Shown piece by piece: positions 17,735-27,550 of a stretch of 64,000 nucleotides of DNA (position 1 is its first letter; every line of letters begins with the position of its first letter). Made by a program: the position numbers and the translations under genes. Source of the stretch: Gracilaria vermiculophylla. Taxonomy: Eukaryota; Rhodophyta; Florideophyceae; Gracilariales; Gracilariaceae. The DNA lies in NCBI GenBank assembly GCA_019155205.2, contig JAHNZQ020000308.1:2021518-2085517 (forward strand), written 5' to 3'. Below the pieces are notes generated by a model, which worked only from the letters and a program-made list of their open reading frames with translations, was not told the DNA's origin and did no database searches.

Positions 17735-19645
17735 ATGCTGCGCAGCTTTCATGAACGATTTCCTCTTCCGAAGGCGGCAAAACTACGGTCTTATTTGCGA
17801 AAGTGTAACGGCGCAAAGTTTCGAACCTTCAGCGCCAAACCGAGCCAAGTCTGCTTGTTTCGAAACTCTTCTTCAGCGTTTCTTAAAAACACTCGCAGAA
17901 TGCATTCTTTCCAGCCACTAAGCGCTTGTTCGGTAGCGTTTACATCACCCATGACTTTCCATTTACATGTTTCGTCAACGCAAAGCAACTGTTCTTCGTC
18001 TTACATTTTGTCATCCACTCGGCGTAACCGTGTGCCATGGAGGATGACAGCGACCTTCCCGTCCCCATCTGCCCCATATCCGCCGTCGCCGCAGCCGAGT
18101 GACATGGCCACGCCTGCGCAGCATGATTCTCAATCAATGTTTTCCTCCGGTGTGACCTTTGCCCAACTCGGCGCGTCAGAAAGTACCGTGCAATCCTTGG
18201 AACAATGTGGAATCGAGACGCCCACCAGAGTGCAGTCAGCTTTGATACCGCTTCTTCTTCACGGTCTTTCGTTGCAGGCGCGTTACGCTGCGGAGGTCAA
18301 AGAGGCACATGAGGCGGTGGACCTGGAACAGACCGCGGATGATAGTTCGAGCCCTTTGGATGACCGCTCGCGAGCCCCAAAGCCATCCGATGATGATGTC
18401 AACGATGTGCTCATGGTTGGTGCAGAAACTGGCAGTGGAAAGACGCTAGCGTATCTGCTGCCCTACATTGAAACGTTGCGCACTTCGCCCATCGACCTGA
18501 AAGCTATCATTTTGGTTCCGTCGAGGGAACTGTGTTGGCAGACATCGAACTTTCTCAAGTCGTATTTTGAAGACATACCTCGATATCTTGTGCTCGCTGG
18601 TGGAGCACCACCGGATGTTAGCGATATCAAGAGCGTAAAAATGATTATTGCGACCCCGGGCGCCCTACTAAAGTACTTCAGATTTAGTCAAAAGGCGGAC
18701 TCGAGCGATAAAATGATTATTGTTGATGAAGCTGATATGCTGCTTTCTGGTGGCTTCCTTACCGATGTGGAACGTATTCTGGATCAACCTGGCATGAAGC
18801 CATTTGCTACAAGGAAGAACAAACATGTGCGAAATATGAATCGAAACCGTCTGCTTTTTATTGGCGCCACTTACCCGCATTGGACTGGCGAGAAAGTCCG
18901 GAGCATAGTCACATGGATGAAGAGGAGATACCCTGATATGAAAGCAGTTCAAACAGAGAACATTCACAAGCACAGCGACAAGCTGAATTCAAGGTGGGTG
19001 TTCGAACCCGAGGAAGAGGGGCGGCTCAAGCTTTTGCTTAAAATCCTCAAGGAGGAGGCCACAACATCCGATAAGATAATGGTTTTTGCTTCTGCTGCGG
19101 ACACGACGCAACGAATAGCTCACCTCGTTGAAGACCAATACGGGAAAGAGGAACTTGAAGCCAAGTTTGGATGCGCTCTTCAACTACACAAACTCGTAAG
19201 GACAAGGGATAGAGCTGAGAATCTTGAGAAGTTTTGCAGTGGGGAGGGTCGATTGCTTTTTTGTACAGACCTTGGATCCCGCGGCTTAGATCTTGGTAAT
19301 GTCACTCGTGTGGTTGAATTTGAGTTTGCATCAAATGTGGTGGCATATCTACATCGAATAGGACGTACGGCTAGAGCTGGCGCCACAGGGTCTACTGATC
19401 ATTTTTACGATGAAACGGCAAGGCCGTTGGCAGAGGCCATCAAGGGCCGAGCTGAGTTGGATACAACGGTCGTTGACGGAGTATTCAGCAGAAACCGGTC
19501 CTTTAGAAGGAAGCTGAAACAAAAGCAAAAGAAATCCTTGGCAGAAGCTGCACTCGAATCAAGCAATAACAGTGCAGCACAGTACATAAATGCTGTTGAG
19601 ATTGATGCCCCGGATGAGGAAGAACGAAGACGGTTTGACGGATAA
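17735..19645 (+). CDS. DEAD-box ATP-dependent RNA helicase, probably organellar
   Basis: 636 residues, one exon. Residues 1-110 are basic and Ser-rich and resemble an organelle-targeting leader. The Q motif (TFAQLGASESTVQSLEQCGI...TPTRVQ) is near residues 143-168. Motif I is AETGSGKT at about 230, Ia is PSRELCWQ, and motif Ib region has TPG. Motif II is DEAD at about 331-334, motif III is GAT in place of SAT, and motif VI is HRIGRTARAG at about 541-550. About 45 acidic residues (EVKEAHEAVDLEQ...SDDDVND) are inserted between the Q motif and motif I, which is unusual. The DEADMLL-G context resembles plant organellar helicases such as RH22/RH39 that act in ribosome assembly; that assignment is tentative. 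The gene starts 155 bp after U6. Confidence 0.88.
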   Translation: MLRSFHERFPLPKAAKLRSYLRKCNGAKFRTFSAKPSQVCLFRNSSSAFLKNTRRMHSFQPLSACSVAFTSPMTFHLHVSSTQSNCSSSYILSSTRRNRVPWRMTATFPSPSAPYPPSPQPSDMATPAQHDSQSMFSSGVTFAQLGASESTVQSLEQCGIETPTRVQSALIPLLLHGLSLQARYAAEVKEAHEAVDLEQTADDSSSPLDDRSRAPKPSDDDVNDVLMVGAETGSGKTLAYLLPYIETLRTSPIDLKAIILVPSRELCWQTSNFLKSYFEDIPRYLVLAGGAPPDVSDIKSVKMIIATPGALLKYFRFSQKADSSDKMIIVDEADMLLSGGFLTDVERILDQPGMKPFATRKNKHVRNMNRNRLLFIGATYPHWTGEKVRSIVTWMKRRYPDMKAVQTENIHKHSDKLNSRWVFEPEEEGRLKLLLKILKEEATTSDKIMVFASAADTTQRIAHLVEDQYGKEELEAKFGCALQLHKLVRTRDRAENLEKFCSGEGRLLFCTDLGSRGLDLGNVTRVVEFEFASNVVAYLHRIGRTARAGATGSTDHFYDETARPLAEAIKGRAELDTTVVDGVFSRNRSFRRKLKQKQKKSLAEAALESSNNSAAQYINAVEIDAPDEEERRRFDG

Positions 19646-20683
19646 AGTTACACACCTGACAAAACTATCCATGTATCTTTGCCATCACCGTCTATTGTAA
19701 AGGTTCAAGCCTCATCTGAAACAGAGGACGAAATACAAGAATCCGGAGAAAAAATCCAACATGAAAAGGATTACGAAAGTACAAGGCATGCAACTTTGCC
19801 CAGAATCTGGACGATGGCGCACACTTCGTATTTTGTTTGAACCTCCGGAGAGGAACCCTTTCACGCGTTAATGCTGAGGGTCGAGACGCTCATCCATGTT
19901 CTTTTGCAGTTCTTAAACAAATCGATAGCGACTTTTCCCTCATGTGCAAGGAAGCATGGATTTGGACGAGCGAGAAGGGAATATCGCTAAACAACCGCTT
20001 CACAATCGATGATTACAAGGTGCTCCCAGCTCGGCGATGCCGAGCTGCACGTAGAATCTATAAAGTATATTTTCGAACTGAAAGCAGCAGGTGCTACGCG
20101 TAGACATGTATATATTGTTCTTCGACCACTCTCGATTTGGTCCACGTCTCCAATTGGCGAGCGATGCAATGCACTATCTCTACCCGCCACTGGACTCAGA
20201 ATTATGCTGAGTGTTTGTTGGTCTCATTTGCCCCCCAATTTCACCATGCTGAAAGCCTCGTTTGCCACTTCGTGAACATAGTTCTTGTCGCTCATTGCTT
20301 TCGTCACCCGCCTCTCTTTGACATCCGTTTTCCGGGGTCGCTGTATCCGCCCAACCACTTCGCGCCTAGATTGCGCATCGTAGCTTACAATGCTTCTAAG
20401 AAGCAAGGCGTGCGGGAATTATGTTCATCATTTTTTATGTATACGTACATTACATGCGTAGAAAGCGAACGAACAAGCGCCTTGATTGCTAGCGTCGTAG
20501 TCACGTCGCGAAAACGGGTCTGTCGCGCCGGTGTGTGTTCATCCGCTCGCGCAGTTTGTTCTAAGCGAGCAAACGACGGGCAAACGGCTCCGAGTCCGGC
20601 ATCAGCATCTTTTTCCCACAGGACGTTCCCCGATTAAGTCAAAGGCGTGGAGACACTTCTCCGTTGCGAGCGAGTCTTTTGAA
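19646..20683. other. Intergenic region with a perfect hairpin
   Basis: This 1.04 kb region between the helicase and the GT14-like gene contains an inverted repeat at 20028-20046 (AGCTCGGC, three-base loop, GCCGAGCT). The hairpin can extend through GTGC/GCAC at 20020-20050 with a four-base bulge. A TATAAAG lies just downstream near 20060. No protein-coding gene is recognised. Confidence 0.5.
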
Positions 20684-21778
20684 ATGTCAGCGCTCCACTG
20701 GCGAGGCTGTGCCGTTTACGCAACCCTTTGTTTCTTCACGAGCATCGTTTCGGGTTCCTTTCAGCAGAGCAATGTTCCGCAAACCGAAGCGACGATAGCG
20801 TTTCATGTGAACGTGAGGCAATCAAACGTGGCGTTCCTCCGACGATTTCTCTACCGCATATACCACAAAGACAACCTGTACCTGGTCGACTATTCCCCAC
20901 CACTGCAACCTGATTTATACGTAAGCGTTCTCGACAAGCAAAATGTATACCACAGAGCAGCGGATCCGTTTGTAGAAAACGGAGTTTCGGAGGTTATCAA
21001 TATACTAGATGGTATGGCTTTCTTTCTCGATCGCGAGGAAAATCTCGCTGTTCCGGGCCATTCCTTTGACTACTATGTTCATTGCACACCTGATTATTAC
21101 CCCGCATTGAATCCTACTCACATGCGACAGGTTCTCTCGGTCGAAAGCGGAACGCAACTGCCGCCCAACTTTGTTCATTTCTTCCATGAGACGCAAGTTC
21201 CCTTCTTCGCCAGCGAGATCAACCGTGTCGTTCTCGATCTCTCCCTCTCATTCAACCGCACCCTCCCACACACCACAAAACTGCATCAGATGAATATCCT
21301 GCATCCCGATTACAAAAAGCGAAACATGGCGTTTCCGCGCGCGCTGAAACGTTTTGTTGTGAATCATGCTTTTGTAGAACTTGCTACCGACTCCATGTTA
21401 TCAAAGCGCTTGCTCCTGACGCTAGGCGACACCTCTCATGTGGATGAGCGGTTTTTCGCCGCTCTGATAGCAAACAATAAGAAAGATATTGGCAAGGTGA
21501 TACGCACAACTTCGCTGCAATGCGTCAATTCAGTTGCAATAGATACAGCGGTTTCGCGTTCACTACCCAACTACAGTCCGCACCCGATAACAATAGAGTT
21601 TCTACAGGATACTGCGGAGCCGTGTCTCTTTGCCGGCCCGTTTTCTGACGCAGATGACGCTGTTCTCACGAAGATTGACAAGGAACTACTTATCCCTCCG
21701 GGAACCCAGGGAAAGCCTGGCGGGCTTGGATTTCACGATCATGTATACCAAAAGTTACAGAAGTTGATCGCGAACTGA
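20684..21778 (+). CDS. GT14-like glycosyltransferase (core-2/I-branching, xylosyltransferase-like)
   Basis: 364 residues from ATG 20684. The frame is open upstream to a non-ATG codon, and this ATG begins a good N-terminal signal anchor (residues 6-25). Residues about 34-72 (TIAFHVNVRQSNVAFLRRFL then HKDNLYLVDYSP) resemble the first strand and helix of GT14 enzymes, where the motif reads IAY-L-I-x-x-x-x-x-x-x-x-x-R-L-L. The segment YYVHCTPDYYPALNP near residues 139-153 parallels the SG-x-D-Y-P-L motif. The family transfers GlcNAc, xylose or glucuronic acid in Golgi glycan synthesis. The similarity is visible but divergent, and the donor sugar cannot be stated. The gene is convergent with the kinase gene, 151 bp apart. 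Confidence 0.6.
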   Translation: MSALHWRGCAVYATLCFFTSIVSGSFQQSNVPQTEATIAFHVNVRQSNVAFLRRFLYRIYHKDNLYLVDYSPPLQPDLYVSVLDKQNVYHRAADPFVENGVSEVINILDGMAFFLDREENLAVPGHSFDYYVHCTPDYYPALNPTHMRQVLSVESGTQLPPNFVHFFHETQVPFFASEINRVVLDLSLSFNRTLPHTTKLHQMNILHPDYKKRNMAFPRALKRFVVNHAFVELATDSMLSKRLLLTLGDTSHVDERFFAALIANNKKDIGKVIRTTSLQCVNSVAIDTAVSRSLPNYSPHPITIEFLQDTAEPCLFAGPFSDADDAVLTKIDKELLIPPGTQGKPGGLGFHDHVYQKLQKLIAN

Positions 21779-21929
21779 ACCTGTGCAGTTTTAGATGCTT
21801 TATGCTCATAGTTAAAATGATTTCTGTTAGTTCTATTTTGAGTCCTAACCAACTAGCCTACGTTATGAACATACGTCGCTTTCCAATTGTAACATTGCGG
21901 TGCTGCTGTATGCTGTGCACTATCTATAT

Positions 21930-24537
21930 TCAAGTCTTTGACGGAGAGAACTTGTCTGCAATGTTGAGTCGAAGAGGCGCAAAGATCGTCTTCCGGCTGT
22001 CTTCGTTCATATTTACAGCCCTTCCGAACACTCTCTTAAATTTCCATTTAGAGTTGGAACTGTTCACTGAAGCCTCCGATGCGGGCGTTACTGCATCAGA
22101 AACAATATCTGTCTCGGCGTCAGCAAATACAGACACAGAATCAATGCTCCAGTCGCCTTTCTGATCGACGTCCTCATCCACTTGCGGACTGAACACGCTC
22201 GGAGCAACTGCCTTGTGGTTTGATGGCTTCGGAGTCTGAGTAGTCGCCAGCTTTTCAAAAGTGGGCTTGATTGGCTTAAATATGCTCGTATCAGTTCCTG
22301 GAGTACTATTACCGGTAGATTGTGCGCTTGACTTGGATAGCAAGCCACCTAAGGATAGCGGAGAATCAATGTTGTTGAGAGCAAACTTTAAGCCTCGAGA
22401 TGCTGTGGGACTTTTCGCATAAGAGTCAGACATGTTCATCGTGCTTGGATTCCATGACACTGGCGAAATAAAACTCTGTGCCGAACCCGGTTCGAAAATG
22501 TCATCAGACAGCCGCCCTTTCAAATCAAGCTTCTGACTACCAGGGGTTCGCGTTTCTACATCCTGTTCGAGGGTCGATTTAAGGTCCTCTAATTGCTCTC
22601 GGGATGAAAAGCCGTTTTCGGCATCGTCGGCAATGCGAGGGGGTGGCGAAGAGGCTTTTTCTCCACGGTCAGAGCCTTGTTCAGGCTCAGGAACACAAGA
22701 CCATGGACAATTCGAATTCTCTACATGAACTTGGTCCAGCGCCTGTGTATGTGACTCAGATGGCGCATTGCGCGAATCAGACGACTTGAGCAGCTCTTCA
22801 AAACCAGAAGATGAACCGTCTATTGACTTTGTTTCTGGACGAGCAGAAGTTGGCATAGTCTTCGAGCTTGAATGGTTTGAAAGGTCACACGATTCTGTTG
22901 CTTGAGATGTCTTCAAAGACTGCTCGCCTGTTGCATCAGAACCCATGCTTCTCAAACAGCATAGGTGCGGGAGCGCTGATTCTTCGCCCTCATTATGAGA
23001 CGCGGTTTCAGAGAGTTGTGCAACAACTTCGTCCTCTCCGTGGCTGGCCGTATGGTCCAACTTGTCGAAATGGTCGTCCACATCGTACAGGGCAGATGGT
23101 TGTGCTGAAACATGGAACGTCTCTGCTGCATTAGCCGACTGGGTGCGCGAATGAGATTGATTCGCATGGCTAGTCAGGGGCATAAGAGGTTGACGATTCG
23201 CAAACAGGCGCGTGTTGACCGAAGCATCCTGTTTACCGGAATCGAACGACGCCGCGGGGTCGCGATTCTCCTTTTCGGTCTGGTAAAGCGCAGAGTCGGC
23301 AGAGCTTTGCTTGGTCTCATATGCACGCTCTAAAGAATTGGTTCTCAACTCAACAGCAATGCTTGACCTCGTGTGGAATTGATTCGACGCACTGTGTGCT
23401 CGCTCTTCGGATGAGGACATTACGTCGGGTGAGATGTCAATTGAGCGTCGATGTTCTCTTCTTCCGGGAAGGTTGGAATTAGGGTCTTTCTTCTTCGATA
23501 GTCGATTCCGTTCACTCCTTTTTGTTCGGTACTTGAGCTTTTTCCGATGAGAGGCATCCACGGTGGTTTCTTTGGGGTCTTCCACAACGGCCGGATGGTA
23601 GTCGACCTTAAACCACTGGAAGGTCTTGACCTGCTCCATGTTTGGCCTTTGAGAGGGATCCTTTTGCAACATGGCGCGCAACAACTTGATGCAATCGTAG
23701 GAAAAATGAGGCGGAAAAGTGACCGGGTTGTGCACAATAGCGCGGTACAAGGCACGCGTGGCTGGCTCGTCAAACGGAAGATAGCCGGCAAGCATTCCAA
23801 ACAGGATGACACCGGAGGCCCAAACATCGACTTTGGCGCCATCGTACCCGCGCTCGGCCGAGGTGATGATTTCCGGGGCTATGTAGTGGGGGGAGCCCAT
23901 GATGGTGTGCAGCAGCTCTGAAGCGGCGTTTTCGGTCTTGATGGAGGACAGGCCAAAGTCTGTGATTTTGATGGTTTTCTTGTCGGCGGTCAAGAGCAGG
24001 TTCTCCGGCTTGAGGTCTCGGTGGTACACCCTGCGAGAGTGGCAGTAGTGGATTCCGTCGACCAATTGCTGAAAATAGGACCTCGCGAGCGGTTCGGGGA
24101 GGCGGCCCTGCGCGGCGACGGCGTCAAAGAGCTCGCCGCCGGTGACCAGATCCATGACCATGTAAAGGTTGTGCGAGGAGGTGAGCACGGCGTGCAGATT
24201 GACAATGTTGGCTGGTTTTGCAGCACACGCACACACGGGGGGGAGGGGGGTGGCAGAGCTTGCGTCAGCAACAGTAGTAGCACGGCGGAGAAACGGGGGG
24301 CGAAAGGGGGGCTTGCAACGTACGGTGCGTCATGGCCTTCATGACGGCGATTTCCCTGCGCACCTGCACGGTGAGCTCGTTGGCCTTGATGTGGGACTTG
24401 TCCATAATCTTGATGGCGTACTCCAAGCCGGTGGTCTGATCGACGGCCAGGCGGACCTTGCCGAAAGCGCCCTCGCCGAGGGTGTGCAGCATGAGGTACT
24501 TGCCGACGCGCGCGGCGCCCGACGCGTCGGCGGCCAT
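21930..24537 (-). CDS. SnRK/CIPK-like (CAMK group) serine/threonine kinase, two exons
   Basis: Exon 1 is 24537-24324 and exon 2 is 24211-21930, separated by a 112 bp GTACGT...CCAG intron (24323-24212). Splicing restores the canonical THPNIVNLH of subdomain IV and gives 831 residues. Kinase landmarks: GEGAFGKV at 21-28, Lys43 in YAIK, HRDLKPEN with D137, DFG at D156 and GSPHYIAPE at about 177-185. YDGAKVDVWASGVILFGMLA with GYLPFDEP just after it is the segment most like plant CIPK/SnRK3. I see no clear NAF/FISL calcineurin-B-like-binding motif. The roughly 560-residue tail is Ser-rich and probably disordered. Exon 1 is very GC-rich while exon 2 is of ordinary composition, so the gene straddles the edge of the GC-rich block. 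Calcium or energy signalling is inferred. Confidence 0.9.
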
Positions 24538-24830
24538 GGGTGGAGCGGGGCGGGGAGGGGGAGCGAGGGCGAGGCGCGACGCGGCGCGGCGGCGTGGCGG
24601 CGCGGCGTCGGCGTGGGCGCAGCTGGCGGCAGCTGGCGGGCAGCTGGCGGGCAGCGGCAGCGGCGGTAGCAACAGCGACAGCGTCAGGGTCGGCGGCGGA
24701 GGTGCGGACGCGCGCGCGCGCACATCAAGCAGAGCGGCGCGACGCGCGCGCGGCGCGACGCCCATTGCGTGGCGGACGCGCTCGACGGGGGCGAAGCGAA
24801 ACGAGGCGAAGCGCAGCGCGGCGGTGCGGG

Positions 24831-24883
24831 CTGTAAGCGGGAGCTGTAAACGGTAGCTGTAAGGGGCTGTAAGCGTTCTGTAA
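24831..24883. promoter_or_regulatory. Cluster of five CTGTAA repeats in a divergent promoter
   Basis: CTGTAA starts at 24831, 24844, 24857, 24867 and 24878, four of the five followed by A or G and then CG. The spacing is about one helical turn (10-13 bp). The cluster lies between the kinase (minus) and the coiled-coil gene (plus). It is a candidate transcription-factor array; no factor is known to me. Confidence 0.5.
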
Positions 24884-25062
24884 GCGAGGCGTCTAGCGGC
24901 GCTGCGCGGCGCGCTCGCGGTGTCGCGAGTGCACGGCGCTGACGGTCAGCGGCGCGCGCGCAGCCGCGGCGGAGGCGGCGGTGGGGGCGGCGACGGCCTA
25001 AGACGCGGGCGGCGTGGGCGCCGGCGGCGCGGGCGGCGGCGCGGCGCGCGAGCTGCGGCGCG

Positions 25063-25593
25063 ATGAGGGGCCTGTTCTCCGGCCACCGGCAGAGCGCGCC
25101 GCTCGGCCCGCCGGCCGGCGCGCCGCGCGACGCGGCGCGCGAGGAGACGCTGCAGGCCGTGCGGCAGCGGCAGCGCGAGAAGCAGCGGCAGTTCGTCATG
25201 CAGATGATGCGCGCCGAGGAGCAGCGCAACGCCGCGCGCCAGCAGAACAACGCGGAGCGCGCGGCGCACGCGGAGGCGTCGCGCGCGCACCTCAGCCGCT
25301 CCGCCGACGTGCTGGCGCACCAAATCATGCTCATCGAGCGCATCATGGAGGAGAGCGGCCTCGCGCTCGACCTGCACCACGAGGCGACCGCCGACCGCGA
25401 CGCGCTGCAGCACAGCCGCGAGGCGTACGACCACCACGCCGCCGAGGCCGACAACGCCGTGCGCGAGCACCAGCAGCAGACGGCGTACATCAACACGCTC
25501 ACGGCGCCGTTCATGGCGCCCAGCGACGTTGTGGACGAGGACGAGGCCATGAGGGACTTTGACGAGTGTGCCAAGCAGACCGGACGAGCGTAG
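25063..25593 (+). CDS. Small charged coiled-coil protein, unknown function
   Basis: 176 residues with an ATG start. The composition is Gln, Glu, Arg, Met and Ala with Ile, Phe, Tyr and Val present, unlike the Ala/Arg/Pro/Gly shadow frames of this GC-rich block. Third codon positions are almost all G or C, as in its neighbours. Residues about 25-85 and 95-145 predict as helical coiled coil (QRQREKQRQFVMQMMRAEEQ). The C-terminus is acidic (VVDEDEAMRDFDE). It could be a vesicle-associated or motor-adaptor protein, but I recognise no family. The stop lies 27 bp before a poly-C run and an assembly gap, so 3' context is lost. Confidence 0.6.
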   Translation: MRGLFSGHRQSAPLGPPAGAPRDAAREETLQAVRQRQREKQRQFVMQMMRAEEQRNAARQQNNAERAAHAEASRAHLSRSADVLAHQIMLIERIMEESGLALDLHHEATADRDALQHSREAYDHHAAEADNAVREHQQQTAYINTLTAPFMAPSDVVDEDEAMRDFDECAKQTGRA

Positions 25594-25620
25594 CGCAGCG
25601 ACAGTAAAACAAGCAGCCAG

Positions 25621-25709
<89 letters not shown>
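25621..25709. repeat. Poly-C run of at least 89 bp adjoining an assembly gap
   Basis: An uninterrupted run of C that continues directly into Ns. The true length is unknown because the assembler or sequencer stopped here. Confidence 0.95.
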
Positions 25710-25809
25710 NNNNNNNNNNNNNNNNNNNNNNNNNNNNNNNNNNNNNNNNNNNNNNNNNNNNNNNNNNNNNNNNNNNNNNNNNNNNNNNNNNNNNNNNNNN
25801 NNNNNNNNN
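25710..25809. other. Assembly gap, 100 N
   Basis: Exactly 100 N, the usual placeholder for a gap of unknown size, so sequence may be missing here. Confidence 0.98.
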
Positions 25810-25968
25810 GCGCCCACCACGCGCCCACGCCCGCCGTCCCCCCGCCGCGGGCCCGCCATGCGCCCGCCGTCCGTCCGCCGTCCGCCCGCCCTAAATCGCG
25901 CCCGCCCTAGATCGCGGCCGCACCGACACCGCGCGCGCACCAAAATTGCGCGTGCCAGCGTGCCCTCC

Positions 25969-25994
25969 CCCCCGCCCCGCGCCCCCCCCCCCCG

Positions 25995-26034
<40 letters not shown>
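25969..26034. repeat. Poly-C tract with rare G
   Basis: A second C-run ending 43 bp before the 3' end of the VanZ-like gene, on the same strand orientation as the other poly-C tracts. Confidence 0.9.
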
Positions 26035-26076
26035 AGTGTCCGATGCCCTCCGCCACAAAACAGCGCGCACTCGGCG

Positions 26077-26117
26077 CTACACGGCCCAACTGGCGACGCG
26101 GTGATCGTCGCCGCCGC

Positions 26118-26153
<36 letters not shown>

Positions 26154-26565
26154 CGTCGGCGCCGTCGCCGCCGCGGCGCGGCCAGAGGCAGTCGGCCAGC
26201 GCGGCGCAGCGCGGCAGCGGCAGCACGAGCTTGGCGTCGCGCGGCAGCGCAAGGAGCACGAGCGACCCCATGCTGGCGGCCATGATGTCGGCGAGATGGC
26301 CGCGGCGCGAGGTGGTGATAATCATCTGCGCCAGCTCAAGCAGCACGGCCAGCCCGACGGACATGGTGCACACGGTCTCGCGGCGCACGGCCGGCGCCGC
26401 GGCGCTGAGCGCCAGCACCAGCACGGCGTGCGCGGCGGCGTGCAACAGCAGGTGCGCGTGCGGCGACAGGTGCGCCAGCGGCTGCGCAAACATGGGCGTG
26501 AGCGTGCCCAGCGCGAGCAGCGCGGTGGTGAGCGCGAGCAGCGCGTAGCTGAGGTGGCGGCGCAT
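26077..26565 (-). CDS. VanZ-like integral membrane protein
   Basis: 162 residues from ATG 26565. There are four hydrophobic segments, at about 5-25, 37-56, 66-86 and 96-111. The order matches VanZ-like proteins: a first helix ending L-G-T-L-T-P, then a helix starting with H (LLLHAAAHAVLVLAL), then a helix with LAVLLELAQMI followed by a polar loop and ADIMAASMGSLVLL (family E-L-x-Q and D-x-x-x-N-x-x-G). The C-terminal tail is poly-Asp then poly-Gly, encoded by a GTC/GCC trinucleotide run. The VanZ family is common in bacteria, where one member gives low-level teicoplanin resistance; its role in algae is unknown. The family call is moderate. Confidence 0.65.
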
Positions 26566-26669
26566 GGCGGCGGCGGCGGAGCGCGCGGCGACGGGGCGGG
26601 GGCAAACGGGCGGGCGGGCGGGCGAAGGACGAAAGGCAATTTTAGGGGTGGCGCGGGGCGGTAGCTGAT

Positions 26670-27197
26670 TTACAAGACGCACGGCGGCGGCGACGAGGAG
26701 CGCGTGCGCTGCGACGGCGGCGACGGCGAGCGCCTGCGCTGCGGCGCGGACGGCGACTCGATGCGCGCGTCGGCGGCGCGCTTGCGGTGGCGCACGAGCG
26801 CGGGCGGCACCTTGGTCTGGTAGTAGCTCATGTCGACGCGCGCGTCGGCGCAGTCGTGCGCGGCGGCGGCGCCGGCGTGCACGGCCGAGAAGTCCATGCG
26901 GTCGAAGACGATGCCGTCGGCGGCGGCGGCGTCGGCCAGCGGCACCAGCTCCTCGCCGCGCGGCTCGGCGCACGCGGCGCACAGCGACGCGCCCGAGCGC
27001 ACGGCCAGCACGCTGGCGGGCGCGGCGGCGCACAGCGAGCACAGCGCCGTCACCACCGTGCCGGCCGCAATGGGCACGCAGCCGCCGCCGCGCTCGCACG
27101 CCGCGCACAGCGGCCGCCGCTCGCCCACGCTCCACACGCGCGCCTCGGCGCGCTCGCACTTGACGCACAGCGCGCGGAAGTTGAGCAGCCGCGGCAT
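26670..27197 (-). CDS. Double B-box-like zinc-finger protein with degenerate ligand set
   Basis: 175 residues from ATG 27197. Two tandem modules of about 45 residues have the pattern C-x2-C-x16-C-x2-C, at residues about 11-34 and 52-75. The spacing equals that of CONSTANS-type B-boxes (C-x2-C-x8-C-x7-C-x2-C), except that the middle Cys is Ser in module 1 and Ala in module 2. The His pair is not obvious. The C-terminal region is basic and Ser/Pro/Arg-rich (RSPSPPSQRTRSSSPPP), which suggests nuclear location. Plant B-box proteins act in light signalling and the clock. Whether these modules still bind zinc is uncertain. Confidence 0.6.
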   Translation of the reverse strand: MPRLLNFRALCVKCERAEARVWSVGERRPLCAACERGGGCVPIAAGTVVTALCSLCAAAPASVLAVRSGASLCAACAEPRGEELVPLADAAAADGIVFDRMDFSAVHAGAAAAHDCADARVDMSYYQTKVPPALVRHRKRAADARIESPSAPQRRRSPSPPSQRTRSSSPPPCVL

Positions 27198-27490
27198 CAC
27201 GACGCGCCGCCGACCAAGCGCGCGGATGCGCGGCGCGGGCGGCGCGCCGCGCGCCGCGCGCCGCCGCTGCTGATACACAGCGCGCCCGCGCGCCACAGCG
27301 CGCGCGCGCTGCGCCGCGCCCCATTGGCGCGCTGCCCCCACCAAAATATCTCTCATCGCCGCGCGCGTCGCGCCGCGCTCCGCCGCGCGCCCCCGCGCCG
27401 CGCTCCGCCGCGCGCACCCGCGCCGCCGCCGTCTGCGCACCGTCGCCGTGCGCGCCGTCACCGCCTGCTGCGCCGCTGCGGCGCGCCGCC

Positions 27491-27550
27491 GCGCGAGCCG
27501 CCGCGCGAGCCGCCGCGCGAGCCGCCGCGCGAGCCGCCGCGCGAGCTGCC
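27491..27550. repeat. Tandem 12-mer, five copies of GCGCGAGCCGCC
   Basis: Five head-to-tail copies, the last with one mismatch, about 300 bp upstream of the B-box-like start codon. No frame through it looks coding. Confidence 0.85.
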
